A stretch of DNA of 64,000 bases from Oscheius sp. JU75 (lineage: Eukaryota; Nematoda; Chromadorea; Rhabditida; Rhabditidae). A program made the translations under genes and the position numbers. The stretch covers positions 8,536,501 through 8,600,500 of the forward strand of contig JASJZC010000006.1 of the NCBI GenBank assembly GCA_037178855.1. The letters are read 5' to 3'. Position 1 is the stretch's first letter; each line of letters opens with the position of its first letter. The notes under the pieces are model-generated. The model ran no database searches, had not been told where the DNA came from, and was given only the letters and a program-made list of their open reading frames with translations. Positions 39,115-50,302 of the stretch are shown piece by piece.

Positions 39115-42100
39115 CTAATCGTCGAAACCAGTGTCAGGGTCTTCGTCCGTGAGAAGCCAATGAGTGGATACGGCTCCTTTTCCCTGAAAATTAGCTCATG
39201 AGTCAGATTTCGAGGAGCAACGTACTTTGACTATGACTTCTCCTCGAGGAACAGTTCTGTAGCCGCCGATGACTTTGGTCAGAAAGTTCATCGTCTCGGT
39301 GCTGATGTGGATGCGACCAGCTAAAAGATATGGTTTTGCCTCCTAAAAGAGAGCTAAAAGAAATGGTTCTGCTTTTTAAAAAAAGAAGAAATGGCCCATA
39401 CACACTTAGCAAGACTCAAATACATACACAGCCGAAATTCGGCGCCAAATTCAAAATCTTACGTTTTCCATTGGACTCCATCCGACTGGCCGTGTTCACA
39501 CTGTCACCGAAGAGACAATATCGTGGCATGGTGATGCCCACAACTCCGGTAACTACCGGCCCGGTGTGCAACCCGACACGAATGTTGATTCGTTCTTTTG
39601 GAAGATGTGGAATGCGGAATCCTTTGATGGCTCTGAGCAGACCCATAGACATCTCGGCTATCTCCTTCGCATGCTGATTGCCATTTCTGTGTGGGAGACC
39701 CGAGACACAGAGGTAGCCGTCGCCGATTGTTTCGACCTAAACGAGTACGGTACATTCTGTAACGGAATTCCGCCAAGTATAGTATACTATTTTCGGTCTC
39801 AATACGATATTTTCCAGGTATTTGATGTTCTGCAAAGTTGTAGAGCAGATCAAACGGTACAACTTTGTGGAACAACGAAAAACTGAAAATGCCTTTTAAG
39901 CCCCGAATAATCAGCTGTTTGAACAATTTTGCTGAAGATTAGAAAGCTATAAAATGTCGTCTCGACTTCGAAAACTGCATGTGATTGCAAGGTGGCTTAC
40001 CTACCTTATAAACGTCGTGATTGTCGATGATGGCATCAAAAGTCGTGTAGAGGTCGTTCAGTAGATTGACGACTTGGAGAGGAGTACATCGACTGGCCAG
40101 GGTGGTGAAGGAGACGACATCCGAGAAGAACAGTGTGCAACAGTCGAAAGTCTCCGGTTCTACTGGTTGACCCAGCTTCAATCTCTCCGCCACTTGTCTG
40201 AAGGGCATTTCTAGCAGAAAAAGAACTACAAACTTGGGTAGCATCCGGTACAGCAGAATGTCCGATTTCTTCTTTTCTTCCGTCAATTCTTTCATGCGAC
40301 TCTCAACCTCGACTTCCAAGTTGGTGGCGTATTGTTCCAGAACCTTGAACACGTGGTCCATCAAATTTGAGGACTTGTTGTGATTCAGGCCACGGAGTAG
40401 ACGGCGGATCTGAATTTAAGGTGATTATCCAAGAGCCTCGTTGTTGTCCTCAAGCTGAAGCCTTGTCGTCATAGCGCAGTCGGTTAGCGCTCAGACTACA
40501 AAACTGAACACGTCGGGTTCGACACCCACGGCAGGTGTTTCGTACTTTCACAAATAACTTGAAATCCATTTTACAAGGTACATTTATGTAAAACCATTAG
40601 ACCATCCAAATTAGCAGGCCAAATTCAACCAAACCTGCTCCAAATTCGGCCGATGCTCGGCTCTCTCATCCCAGCAATCTCTGACCAATAGACACAAGGA
40701 CGTGTTCTGTTCCTCGTCCGAGTCCAAAAGAGGGCGAGGACAGTTATGCCCTCCTCTTTTCAGCTTATAAACTAGCTCTTCAATGTCGTAATCTTGATTC
40801 TCGAGATCCCAGGCCGACTTGCGCGTCAGAATCTCGGAGCAGACAATGGAAAAACTGAAAACTTAAGCGATTTTTGTCTGTCCCACTTACCTATATACAT
40901 CTCCTTCCTTAGTGGCAGGCATGGACGGATCTCTAATGTGTTCCGGGGCGACCCAAAGCATGTCCGTGAGCTCGAAAGTGTTGTGCTGCTTGACAAAGTC
41001 CAAGGCGTAGAACGTGATTTGGACCCTCCATCTCTCGTCGACCAGGCAGGTTCCGGAAGACAGCCATCCGTGTGGTCCGAACAGACTGTGCAGAAAGTGT
41101 AGACCCTCGGTGATGTCTCTGATCAGGGAGAACTTGAAGAACCAATCCATTTGGATGGAACTCTTCGCGATGACATCTTTCAACGAGCCTCGAGCACAGA
41201 ATCTCCAGATTGACATCAATTGGGGGCCGTCCAGGCAGAGTCCGACGAAGCGACAGAGATTATCGTGGTAGAGACTCTTCATCTGAACTCTCTCTGTCTC
41301 TGTTTCTCTGTCTCTCTCACTTTTCTTAGTTCAGCGCACTGATAACTTCCGAGATCCACACGTGCCGTGTGTTTCCTAGCCACAACAGACTCCTTATCCA
41401 GAATGAAGAAAGCATGTCTCTCCGTCTCCTTCTTACTGTCAATCGTCATCTTCGTACTCGTGGTTACAGTACTCTGGAGAGAACGGTGAGACTGTCCCCT
41501 ATTGAACTCTTGGGGTCTTTCAAGAGTCATCAAGGGAATCGTCCACTGCTGGTTCAGTCTCTCCTCTTCCAGTCGCTTTGTCCTGAGCTGTCTGTATCTT
41601 TATGGCTTCTGGCCAAACCTAAAGACGAAGTAGATGGCCAGTATGATTAGGATTATGAGGAACACGATGGCTGCCGCTCCTCCAACAAAAGCTCCCAAGT
41701 ACTGCTGGAATACGGGCGGCGGACATAGACTTCCGTCATATCCACAGGTCGGAAAGTTCAGTGGAACTATTCCTCCTCTGGTGGCAAAGATGACACTATC
41801 TTGTTGAAGTACCTCTACCTGAAACCGATTATTCTACTTCGGAGATAGAGAAAACTTTCTGTGTTTACTGTATAGTCAATAGTCAAGTCCTCGGTGATTC
41901 GGAGCATCGCGGACGCGGTGTCACTTTTGTCGAAGCCCCAGAACAGAAAGACAGGGTTTCGAGTGAGGTTCTTGTTGATTTTCACTGCTCCCGTGAAGCC
42001 TGAACTTGTTATTGGATGCTCATTTATCGAGGTAGAAAGACTGCTTCCGCCTTCCTTTGATAGCGCAGTCGGTTAGTGCTCCGACTACAAAACCAAGGAA

Positions 42101-43948
42101 CGCGGGTTCGATGCTTGCCGTTTGCCTTTTCTTGTCCTTGTCTTTTCGTGAAACACTTAATTTTTTGCGTGATTCTTGTGTGGAAAGCAGCTGTTTTTTT
42201 TCTACCCAGATTTGCGAGCAGAATTCGAACTTACCTGAAAAGCTCATGCCGGCCGTGACAGCAGCGAGCTGTGTCGCTGTAGGCTCGGGATTTCCTTCCG
42301 CTATTGATATGTTCAGTGCCTTCCCAAACAAGAGCATGGCATCACTCAGCTCTCCCAGCTGTGATGAAGTCTAAACTTATTGGCTAAGCCTCCTTTTCAG
42401 CACCCTACTGGATCGATGTCAGTACAGTTGTCGCAGTAGAACGGCGGTTGTTTGAACTTTGCTATCGTGTCAGCCACGAACTGATCAGTCGAATTCAAGG
42501 GCTGCGCATCTAGAATGAAGACTTTCTTAGCTGCTCGCAGAGCCAGAGCATCGTTCCCGTCGGGCACTATACTCGTATCCTTCCAGACATTTCGGTAGCC
42601 GGCTCGCCGACACTCGAACTGTAAAATGATTATAGGGTGACAGTATTCAGTCGTTTTCGGCTGAACCGAGATAGCAAACCATGTTTTGAAATTGCTGTTC
42701 TGGCAAAAAAGAAGCAAGTGTTTTAGGTCCCTCAGATTTTCGGCCACGCCTTGCATCAATGGCGCAATTAAGAATCGCAGGACCAGGGTTCGAACCACAG
42801 GCTTGCAACTTCTTTTTACTTTTGTCTGCAACTGCTGAAAACGACAATATTCAAACCTGTATCCAAACAAATTCGTCCGTATCCACATTCTCCTTAGCTA
42901 TAGCCAGAAACCAACTTCTACGAGCCCCATCCGACTCGAAGCAGCTTATGGTGACTGAAATTTTCTGTATCTCTCTGTCGCTGTCTTTCTGTATCTCTGT
43001 CTCTCTGTTTCTCTGTCTCAATGTCTCTCTATCCCTGTTCCTTCGTCCCAGAATCTTTTGCCCCTTTTACCTCTCGAAACTTGAGCCAGCTCCTGGATGG
43101 ACGTCCGCATGTCATCTATACTTTCACTCCGGAATCGTTTTCTGTACACGACGGAGATGTTGGAGTTCAGATCGGTTATCAGTTGCTGAAAGTTTTAGTT
43201 AGCTTCTTTCGATTTCATCCTTACATCCAATCCGTCAAGAACCATATTACACCTCGGAATCAGAGCACTCCTGGCAGTGTAGTAGACCACGGCCACCGTC
43301 GACCAATTATACCGGTCCAGTATTCTCATCAGGGTTCGAGCCTGACTAAAGTGTCTCTCTGTAAGCTATCTACCCCTGTTTTGGTACTTTATTGCAGCCG
43401 AGGATGTAGCGAACACGGTCGGGTAGGTCTCTTTGTCCAGCAGCAAGGGGCTGTATTGGGGTCCCCACATGATCAGAGGAACATTAAAGCTCTTCCCGAC
43501 ACTCCCAGCTGCGACAGCCGCTAAAACCTCGCCTTTTTTTGTGAAAAGAACAGGACCAACAGCCTGTACAGGGTGGTCCCAGAATTATGTCGACGTTGCT
43601 GAGAGACATCTCAATGACTGATCCGACAGCCTTGGCTTCTATACAGTCACTGTAGAAGAAAGAGATGCTGGAAGTTGGGTGTGAGAACCGAAACAGAAGT
43701 CTCTGTCTCACTTGACATCCATATTGGTCAGAATCCCTTCGCTGACAATTTTGTCCCAGGCCACGCCAACACCAGCAGCCACTCTACGCCACCCGATCCA
43801 AGAAATGAGCTGGGGGTCATCTCTGGCACACATCAGTCCAACTTGCAGTATCTGGTACTTTTATCTGAACAGTAGATGAATGGGTACGTACCCTTCTATT
43901 TTGGGAATAGCATAGACCAAATAGTAGGAAGATGAAGAAGAGGCGCAT
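39115..43948 (-). CDS. Receptor-type guanylyl cyclase
   Basis: Signal peptide [17 protein letters not shown] at 43948. The extracellular ANF-receptor fold includes [62 protein letters not shown] and [14 protein letters not shown]. One membrane helix lies near 41700-41645 ([19 protein letters not shown]). The kinase-homology domain (41282 to about 40640) has [27 protein letters not shown] and [12 protein letters not shown] but HGW and YALDF in place of HRD and DFG, so it is a pseudokinase, as usual for this class. Dimerisation helix: [17 protein letters not shown]. Catalytic domain: [59 protein letters not shown]. Both metal-binding Asp residues and the Glu and Cys for GTP choice are present. 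Stop 39115. SINEs and a palindrome sit in introns. Expected role: ligand- or sensory-regulated cGMP synthesis. Confidence 0.85.
39795..39915. repeat. Palindromic repeat in a guanylyl cyclase intron
   Basis: TTGATGTTCTGCAAAGTTGT, AGAGCAGATCAAACGG, then TACAACTTTGTGGAACAACG. It lies between catalytic-domain exons. Confidence 0.75.
40472..40534 (+). mobile_element. tRNA-derived SINE copy
   Basis: TAGCGCAGTCGGTTAGCGCT, CAGACTACAAAACTGAAC, GTCGGGTTCGACACCC. Very close to the copy at 42061; both lie in introns of the guanylyl cyclase, antisense to it. Confidence 0.7.
42061..42120 (+). mobile_element. tRNA-derived SINE copy
   Basis: TAGCGCAGTCGGTTAGTGCT, CCGACTACAAAACCAAGG, GCGGGTTCGATGCTTG. Confidence 0.7.
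42750..42805 (+). mobile_element. tRNA-like fragment, truncated
   Basis: ATCAATGGCGCAATTAAGAA then CAGGGTTCGAACCACAGG; the segment between the A and B boxes is shortened. It lies in an intron of the guanylyl cyclase. Confidence 0.45.
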
Positions 43949-44077
43949 GATGAGACTGATTATTTACTTCGCGAAAGGAAGCCATTGAAGTTTAATTCGG
44001 ATTCCGAGCGAAAAAGGATAAGCGACGATTAAAGTGTTCACGGGGGTGTTCGAGAATAAACTTTATTAGACCAATTT

Positions 44078-45561
44078 TTACTTGGGCAGTGCTCCGTAGA
44101 CGTATTCTTCGAAGCCATTCTCGTTGACTCCTCGAAGAATTCTGAAGAAGCCGGACTCTCCGAAGCTGGTTCCCCAGGAATTGGCGGCCAGCCTGAAATT
44201 TTGAATCGGTGTTCGGAAATGACAGAAGAATGGCCCAAGAAGCATAATTGAAAATCAAGCCGAAAGACCATTTAGAGATTTCTCCTGAACTCGCTAAGGT
44301 TCGGATTTTTTAACTCGCTTTAGGAACAAAATGATCTTACCAATAAGGCGTACCATTATCTGTCCCCCAGCCCATAATCTTGACACAATGGCCTCCGACG
44401 TAGTTGCCAGCGGTGTGCTGCAAAAAAATAAGTTGATCCAAGCGCTGATAACCGGGCACGTACTACATAGACTCCCGATTTGTAGTTGTAAAAGTCGGCA
44501 TAGAGGTCGAAACAGTTCACTACAGGCCCGTTGGTCATGATTTCCTTCTGTATAGCAGGCACAGATTTGGCCGTGACTCTGTAGGCCTTTTCTCCTCCAA
44601 TGTGCTTGTCATTCGAGTACGAAACTCCGTAGCCAGACCGGCAAGAGGCGGAACATGCCGGTGTAGGAATTTTCCCGTTGGTCATAGGGTTCACAGAGTA
44701 CGGCTTGCAGCCGACCTAGAAGCTTTCGGTCAATTGGGAGGCACATTCAAACTAACATTACTACCGTAGTCTCCTCCGGTAACAACACCCTTAGCTCCCC
44801 AGAAGTTCAGAGCAGTGAAGGGATATCCTCCTTCACATGAGCCACAAGTCTTGTCGTAGGAGTTACAGCAGTCCAGAATATCTTGAAATTCATAAATCAG
44901 GGGGAAGCAGGTTGGCACCCTTTGCTTAATGGCGCAGTCGGTAAGAGTGCGGACTGCGGAGCAAAGGGCTCGAGTTCGATCTCCGCCAATAATGATTTCT
45001 TGGCTTTAGTCCAAAACTATCAGATTTCCGTAATTTTTGCGATTTATCAACTGGGTATAGAAGACATACCTTCAGAAGAGATGACTGGCTGCTGGGCAGC
45101 ATTGGAATGGATACAGATTCTGTCGGTGATGACCGCGGAGGCTCCGAAAGCCCAGCAGGATCCACATTGGCCCTGGTTACGGATGTGTGAGATGGAGGAG
45201 CAACTTTTCCAGGCTGTTCGGGAGTCAAACCTAACGTGGGTATAGTCATGGATTATTGTCTTACGTAGTAGGAATTGAGTCCTCATTGATGGTTGAGATC
45301 TCGGGAGCAAATGGCACATTGCCACCAGTCACATACTCCTTCCGCATGGCTCTGGCCTTCATGTCCGTCTCAGACAATCCATGTTCAATCGCTACGAAGC
45401 TCTTCTGGTGAGTGTTGAGGTAGTTGACAAGGTCTTTTCCGCTCAGATGCTCTGTCCCTCTCGGAACTGAAGGTAACAGTGATTGTGACAATGAAAACTC
45501 TGTACTCACCCGCAACTGCAAGAGATCCAGCCACTAGGAGTGCTAACAGAAGAAGCTTCAT
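44078..45561 (-). CDS. Cathepsin B-like cysteine protease, paralogue 1
   Basis: Signal peptide MKLLLLALLVAGSLAVAG at 45561. The propeptide has [17 protein letters not shown]. The mature enzyme has the catalytic Cys ([16 protein letters not shown]), DILDCCNSYDKTCGSCEGGY, VTGGDYGS, EIMTNGPVVNCFDLYADFYN, the catalytic His (GGHCVKIMGWG) and Asn (AANSWGTSFGESG). Stop at 44078, followed by AATAAA. Where vertebrate cathepsin B has an occluding loop with a His-His pair, this protein has SVNPMTNGKIPTPACSASC, with no His, so dipeptidyl-carboxypeptidase activity is unlikely and endopeptidase activity expected. Secreted or lysosomal; nematode members often serve gut digestion. A SINE sits in the intron before the catalytic-Cys exon. 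Tandem with paralogue 2, about 400 bp apart, same strand. Confidence 0.85.
44929..44990 (+). mobile_element. tRNA-derived SINE copy
   Basis: TGGCGCAGTCGGTAAGAGTG, GGACTGCGGAGCAAAGGG, TCGAGTTCGATCTCCGCCA. This copy is the closest to an intact tRNA shape in the window but still lacks a closed anticodon arm. Confidence 0.65.
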
Positions 45562-45961
45562 TGTCTCAACTATCACGAAACTGCTATCAGTGGTCGGCTT
45601 ATAAACAATGGGCTATCACAGGGAGTTCTCGTGATTCTTTCTATCGGCTTGCAGACAAGGAGAGATTAGCGTGCACAACTTCCGTCGTCTTAGGATTCGT
45701 GACTGTGCCCGCTTTCGATTAAATTCCATTGGTGCAACCATTTCATCTTTTTTTTTGTAAGAATCGCAGACGTCTTAACATCTGGTTTTCTCTGGTATCT
45801 ACCTTTTAAAACAATCGGATCATTTCGAGAAAACACGTAACAAACATCAGTGCGTATCAGTTGGGACAAAGATCTCACTGATTTGACCAGTTCAGCACAA
45901 AATGTTCAAAGATTTATATGCGAGTATTCACAGTATGTACAGGGCATGGATAGTTTTTTTT

Positions 45962-47258
45962 TCAGTACTGTGGCAGTGCTCCGAAGACGTACTCTTCGAA
46001 ATTGCACTCGTTGATTCCTCGAATGATGCGGAAGAAGCCTGAAATTTTCTGTCTCTTTGTCTCTCCATTGGTGCTCACCTTTTTCTCCAAAGTCAGTGTC
46101 CCAACTGTTTGCCACTAGCCAGTAAGGAATTCCATTCTCGGTTCCCCAGCCGAGCATCTTGACACAGTGTCCACCGACGTAGTCTCCGGCCGAGTACACA
46201 TAAACTCCGCTCTTGTAATGATAGAAGTCTTGGTAGAGATCGAAGCAATTGGTGACAGGGCCTCAAATTGAGTTGTTAACACTGTCATCGATTAATCTTA
46301 CCGTTTGTCATGATCTCCTTCTGGATGTCAACGGCCGACTGTGGTTGAATGCGGTAGGCAGGAGTGCCTGTAACCGTCACTAACTGTCAGTATTAGACTC
46401 ACCGAAAGTCTTGTCCGTTTGATAAGTCTTGGAATAGCCGTCACGACATTGGGGTGCACATTTTGGTGTGGCAACCTCGTCCGGAGGACAAGATCCATAG
46501 TTGACTCCGTTGTGCCAGCCGCATGGACTGATCACGTAGGGCATACATCCGTCGTTAGTACCGTAATCTCCGCCTGTCACGACTCCGACGGAGTTCCAGT
46601 AGTTGAAGGCGTTGTAGGGCCAGCCTCCGGAGCAACTGAAAAGGCTCAGTGGATAGCGACAGTGAGATGCTACCTACCTTCCACACTCCTGATTCCAAGA
46701 GGAGCAGCAGGACAGGATGTCTTCGACACTGACATTAGCCTTGACAAGTCCTTTGGAATGAATGCATGTTCGGTCTGTCATGACCTGAGCAGCACCTAAA
46801 GTATCTGGTTACAGAGGCAGAGACCGAAAACTGACCGAAAGCCCAGCAAGATCCACACTGGGACTGATCTCTGATGTGACCAACAGAGGCACAGTTCTTC
46901 CACTTGTCACGGGCATCAAAGCTCTCGGGGATCTCTTCGTCTCTGATCCAGTCAATCTTTGGAGCTATGGGAGTGTCACCAGCACTGACATACTTCTTAT
47001 CCATCGCTTTGGCTTTCATCTCCGCGGCTGTCCATTTGTAGTTGGTTGCCTAAAGAAATATTCCGTGTGTTAGAGTGACAGTGATAGTGACAATATTAAC
47101 ACAATACCTTGAAATGATCTTGGTGTGTGTTGAGGTAGTTGACCAGCTCATCTCCAGTCAGATGTTGGGATCCACGAGAAGCTGAATCGGGTTACAGAGG
47201 CGGGAATGAGCATACCGAGAGAGACAACTCCTCCAACAAAGAGAAGGACCAACTTCAT
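45962..47258 (-). CDS. Cathepsin B-like cysteine protease, paralogue 2
   Basis: Start [15 protein letters not shown] at 47258. Propeptide: [14 protein letters not shown]. Catalytic Cys in [16 protein letters not shown], then [72 protein letters not shown], His in [11 protein letters not shown], Asn in [14 protein letters not shown]. Stop 45962. The occluding-loop region ([14 protein letters not shown]) keeps one His. The oxyanion neighbourhood reads QSQC where QGxC is usual, and NSWD replaces NSWG, both unusual substitutions. Intron positions largely match paralogue 1, so this is a tandem duplication with later divergence. Confidence 0.85.
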
Positions 47259-47499
47259 GACGAATTAGTTGAATCTCCATCGTTGAACGGATTTATAGAC
47301 CTCGGCTTATCACTAAAAGATAGTGAAAGTATACAGCTGAACAAAGAGTAGGAGCATTGCAGAAAGTAGGGCAGCAGCTGGTTTCTTTGTGAGCTCGAGA
47401 TAAGAAGTTTCGATAAGCTGTACGACTGCTCGAAGTGTACTTTTTGAAAACAGAGACAGAGATACCGAGTGACATGAAGTCAGAGAAACGGAGACAAGG

Positions 47500-47882
47500 A
47501 GACAGGGAGACACAACAAGACGGCCATGATAGAGAGGACTAATTAGAGCAAGGGAACGGAAGCGAGCACTCCAATTTTAAACAGTTTGCAACTTTTTATT
47601 CAACTTTGTGTAATTGGAAGCAATTAGGACAACAGTCTCCTCCAGCAAAAGGCTAGTTCGGATCGCCTCACCTCGAGTAGACTCCCTCAGGCTCAAAATG
47701 GACTCGGAGAATGCCTACAAGACGATAGTGCGACTGGCAGACGAGGTGATTCGGGGACAGAACGTCTCGCCAATGGTCAGCCAGGAAAAGCTGGAGCCGT
47801 TGAAAGTGGCGGCCACCGACTGCCAGCCATCTGACGACTCGGACTTGTTCGACGAAGAGACGAAGAAGCTGTCGCTCAAGGA
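47500..47882 (+). repeat. Duplicated gene module, copy B (truncated)
   Basis: Matches 4475-4855 base for base with few changes, then stops inside the coding region and enters a GACAGA-type tract at 47883-48000. Its left edge is also in a GACAGA tract (47450-47515). Confidence 0.85.
47698..47882 (+). pseudogene. Truncated copy of the orphan gene
   Basis: Starts MDSENAYKTIVRLADEV and follows copies A and C up to EETKKLSLK, then runs into Arg/Glu-rich low-complexity translation of a GACAGA tract. The conserved WSCDYQGRRY half is missing. Confidence 0.75.
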
Positions 47883-48416
47883 TACAAAGAGACAGAGACA
47901 GACAGCCAAAGAGAGAGGGAGGGAGAGACTGAGAGGCAGAGAAACAAGAAACTGTGTGATAGAGAGACAGAGAGACAGAAAGACAGAAAGATATAGACAG
48001 CGACTTGTTGACTCTCTCCGCAATCAAAAACAGTCTCCCAGTCTGGAAATAGGCAGATTACAACGGACAGTCAGTTTTTTCGGCCATTTGCACATTTCCA
48101 TGTCTCACCCTCATAGTTTACTGGACCATCCCGGTGTCCTTTATACTCGGCAAACAATGTACCGCACGTGACATCCAGAGCAGCTGGTCCCTGTTTATTT
48201 CTGCTACGTTCGGACTCAGACGTTTCCATGGTAATATTCTGATGATTCCTACACTAATTACTCCCCAGCTCCAGAATTTTCTCGCCTTTAAAGTGCCCAC
48301 ATGTCGGGATTGGTGTTCTATCGATTTTGAAGCCTCCCCCGACGTCTGGCCCTCAATTACGTCTGTTTTCGACCCAACTCTCAGTTTGACTCATTCCTCC
48401 TCTGCAAATTCTCCAA

Positions 48417-48527
48417 ACAGAGACAGAGACAGAGACAGAGACAGAGACAGAGACAGAGACAGAGACAGAGACAGAGACAGAGACAGAGACAGAGACAGAG
48501 ACAGAGACAGAGACAGAGACAGAGACA
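48417..48527 (+). repeat. Perfect hexanucleotide microsatellite (GACAGA)n
   Basis: About 18 uninterrupted copies of AGACAG/GACAGA, the purest tract in the window. It would encode alternating Arg-Asp in one frame, but no gene is supported around it. Confidence 0.95.
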
Positions 48528-48529
48528 GG

Positions 48530-49504
48530 CTGCCAAAGCAACTAAACACATAGTCACTGAGCCGTTGCCATAATTAGATCGGCTCCTCTCATAATGAGTC
48601 GCCGCCGTCGATATAACACTTTGAGGTAGCCAGTCAGCCTATTTGACAATCTTTTTTCAATTAAACTGCAACAAGAAACAGCCCCCTCTCTTACCGTCGA
48701 GTGAACTAGTTTTACCACAATAGGCCTCGGCGGCACACGTGTATTTGCTCCTCTAATTGACGTATATTCCTCTCTCGTATATCGATTTACGATGGGGATG
48801 AAAGGGTGGTCCCCTAGAGGAATGGACAGTCGTTTAAGCCCCCTCTTCAAGCCATCTGCCTCGATAGATTGGCAACAATGTGCGTGTTTTTGTGCTGTTC
48901 TTTTGGCTGGCGCGTCTGATTGTACTATTTAAGCAAAAATTTAACTGATGTAAAGAAATAAGTTTTGAGAAATCGGTTTGTTTCATGAATGGGTTTCGCG
49001 ACAATTTTTGCTTCATCGGGGGACACACAAATGATAACTCTTTTGACTGACTGTTTTGTACCTACTTCCCAATTCAGAGATGGATGTCCGCCTACTCCCG
49101 TAAACGGATCTGTCTTCGGGCTCAATAGCTCCCACCCCTCTTTTTTAGCCAAGGTTTCGCTCTGCTGGCTGTCATATTCACTTTGGGGGCGCGAGCTCGA
49201 GGGCAGTTAGTAGTCCGAGAAAAAGACTCGTCCCGGATGCATGGCCATCCAGAGTCTAAACTATGCATTAGTAGTTGAGACAATTGAACCTCTTCCTTCG
49301 GCCATGCACGCCGGTGAGTTCTTTTCTCGAAATTATAGAGATTTTCGGGTGTGTTTGCCCAGTTGCTTTCTGTGTCAGTGTGCCATCATTCCCAGGACGA
49401 TTAGGGCTCTCGCGCTTCCTCAATTTTTCTCTTAAAATGTGTGTCTCTCGAGCTTATTGATCCGGAGACTAGAAGTCATCCCCCTCTGTCTCTGTCTTAT
49501 TGTC
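48530..49504. other. Intergenic, no gene seen
   Basis: Between copy B and copy C of the duplicated module. Open frames are short, without splice support or recognisable products. Confidence 0.5.
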
Positions 49505-50085
49505 TTCAGCGGTCACTTTCCTTTACTCTGAACAACAAAAACACTAACCTTCACAGAAAGTTTTATTACTTGGTTTCTTGCCAGTAGAATTCGACTAGAA
49601 TTTGTAGGTGTTCCCATTGAGTTTGAGCTGTCCGTTTCCCGTGGCTCCGAGCAATCCAAGAAAGTCGAGCTGGTAGCGGCGTCCCTGGTAGTCACAGCTC
49701 CATTCGCCCTTGAGCGACAGCTTCTTCGTCTCTTCGTTGAACAAGTCCGAGTCGTCGGATGGCTGGCAGTCGGTGGCCGCCACTTTCAACGACTCCAGCT
49801 TTTCCTGGCTGACCATTAGCGAGACGTTCTGTCCCCGAATCACCTCGTCTGCCAATCGCACTATTGTCTTGTAGGCATTCTCCGAGTCCATTTTGAGCCT
49901 GAGGGAGTCTACTCGGGGTGAGGCGATCCGAACTAACCTTTTGCTGGAAGAGACTGTTGTCCTCATTGCATCCGTTTCCAATTACACAAAGTTGAAAAAA
50001 AAAAAGTTGCAAACTGTTTAAAATTGAAGTGCTCGCTTCCGTTCCCTTGCTCTAATTAGTCCTCTCTACCATGGCCGTCTTATTC
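49505..50085 (-). repeat. Duplicated gene module, copy C (inverted)
   Basis: Reverse complement of 4475-5060. It includes the coding region, the AATAAA signal (TTTTATTAC on the plus strand at 49560), the K2P-end sequence GGTCACTTTCCTTTACTCTG and its intron acceptor (TTGTCTTCAG), then TCTCTGTC tract on both outer sides. Confidence 0.85.
49595..49891 (-). CDS. Small orphan protein (98 aa), copy C
   Basis: MDSENAYKTIVRLADEV to LKLNGNTYKF, complete, stop at 49595. Compared with copy A it has a few conservative changes (SLMVSQEKLES; DLFNEETKKLS). The full frame is kept, as are the presumed 5'-UTR intron and poly(A) signal, so it may be expressed. Function unknown. Confidence 0.55.
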   Translation of the reverse strand: MDSENAYKTIVRLADEVIRGQNVSLMVSQEKLESLKVAATDCQPSDDSDLFNEETKKLSLKGEWSCDYQGRRYQLDFLGLLGATGNGQLKLNGNTYKF

Positions 50086-50302
50086 TGTCTCCCTGTCTCT
50101 CTGCTTCTGTCTCTTCTCTCTGTCTTTCTGTCTCTCTGTCTTTCTTTTGGAGTCCGAATAGACCCCCGAACAGTTAGTCAAACAGCTCCTTTTATGAACA
50201 GGAACACCGCGGGGAGTCAGATTTCAGTCGCCTGCTCCCAAACATCTCATTCCTCACTTAATGGAAATGCTTGTAACAAGAATCTTTCAGATGCCATGTT
50301 AG

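Noticed and set aside
44929-44990. Functional tRNA gene.
   Set aside because: A and B boxes are present, but acceptor and anticodon stems do not pair and near-identical copies occur in introns, so it is a SINE head.
48417-48527. CRISPR-like regular array.
   Set aside because: The unit is six bases with no spacers; it is a microsatellite in a eukaryotic genome.
48134-48553. A protein with a long Arg-Asp repeat.
   Set aside because: It is the translation of the GACAGA microsatellite, with no support on either side.
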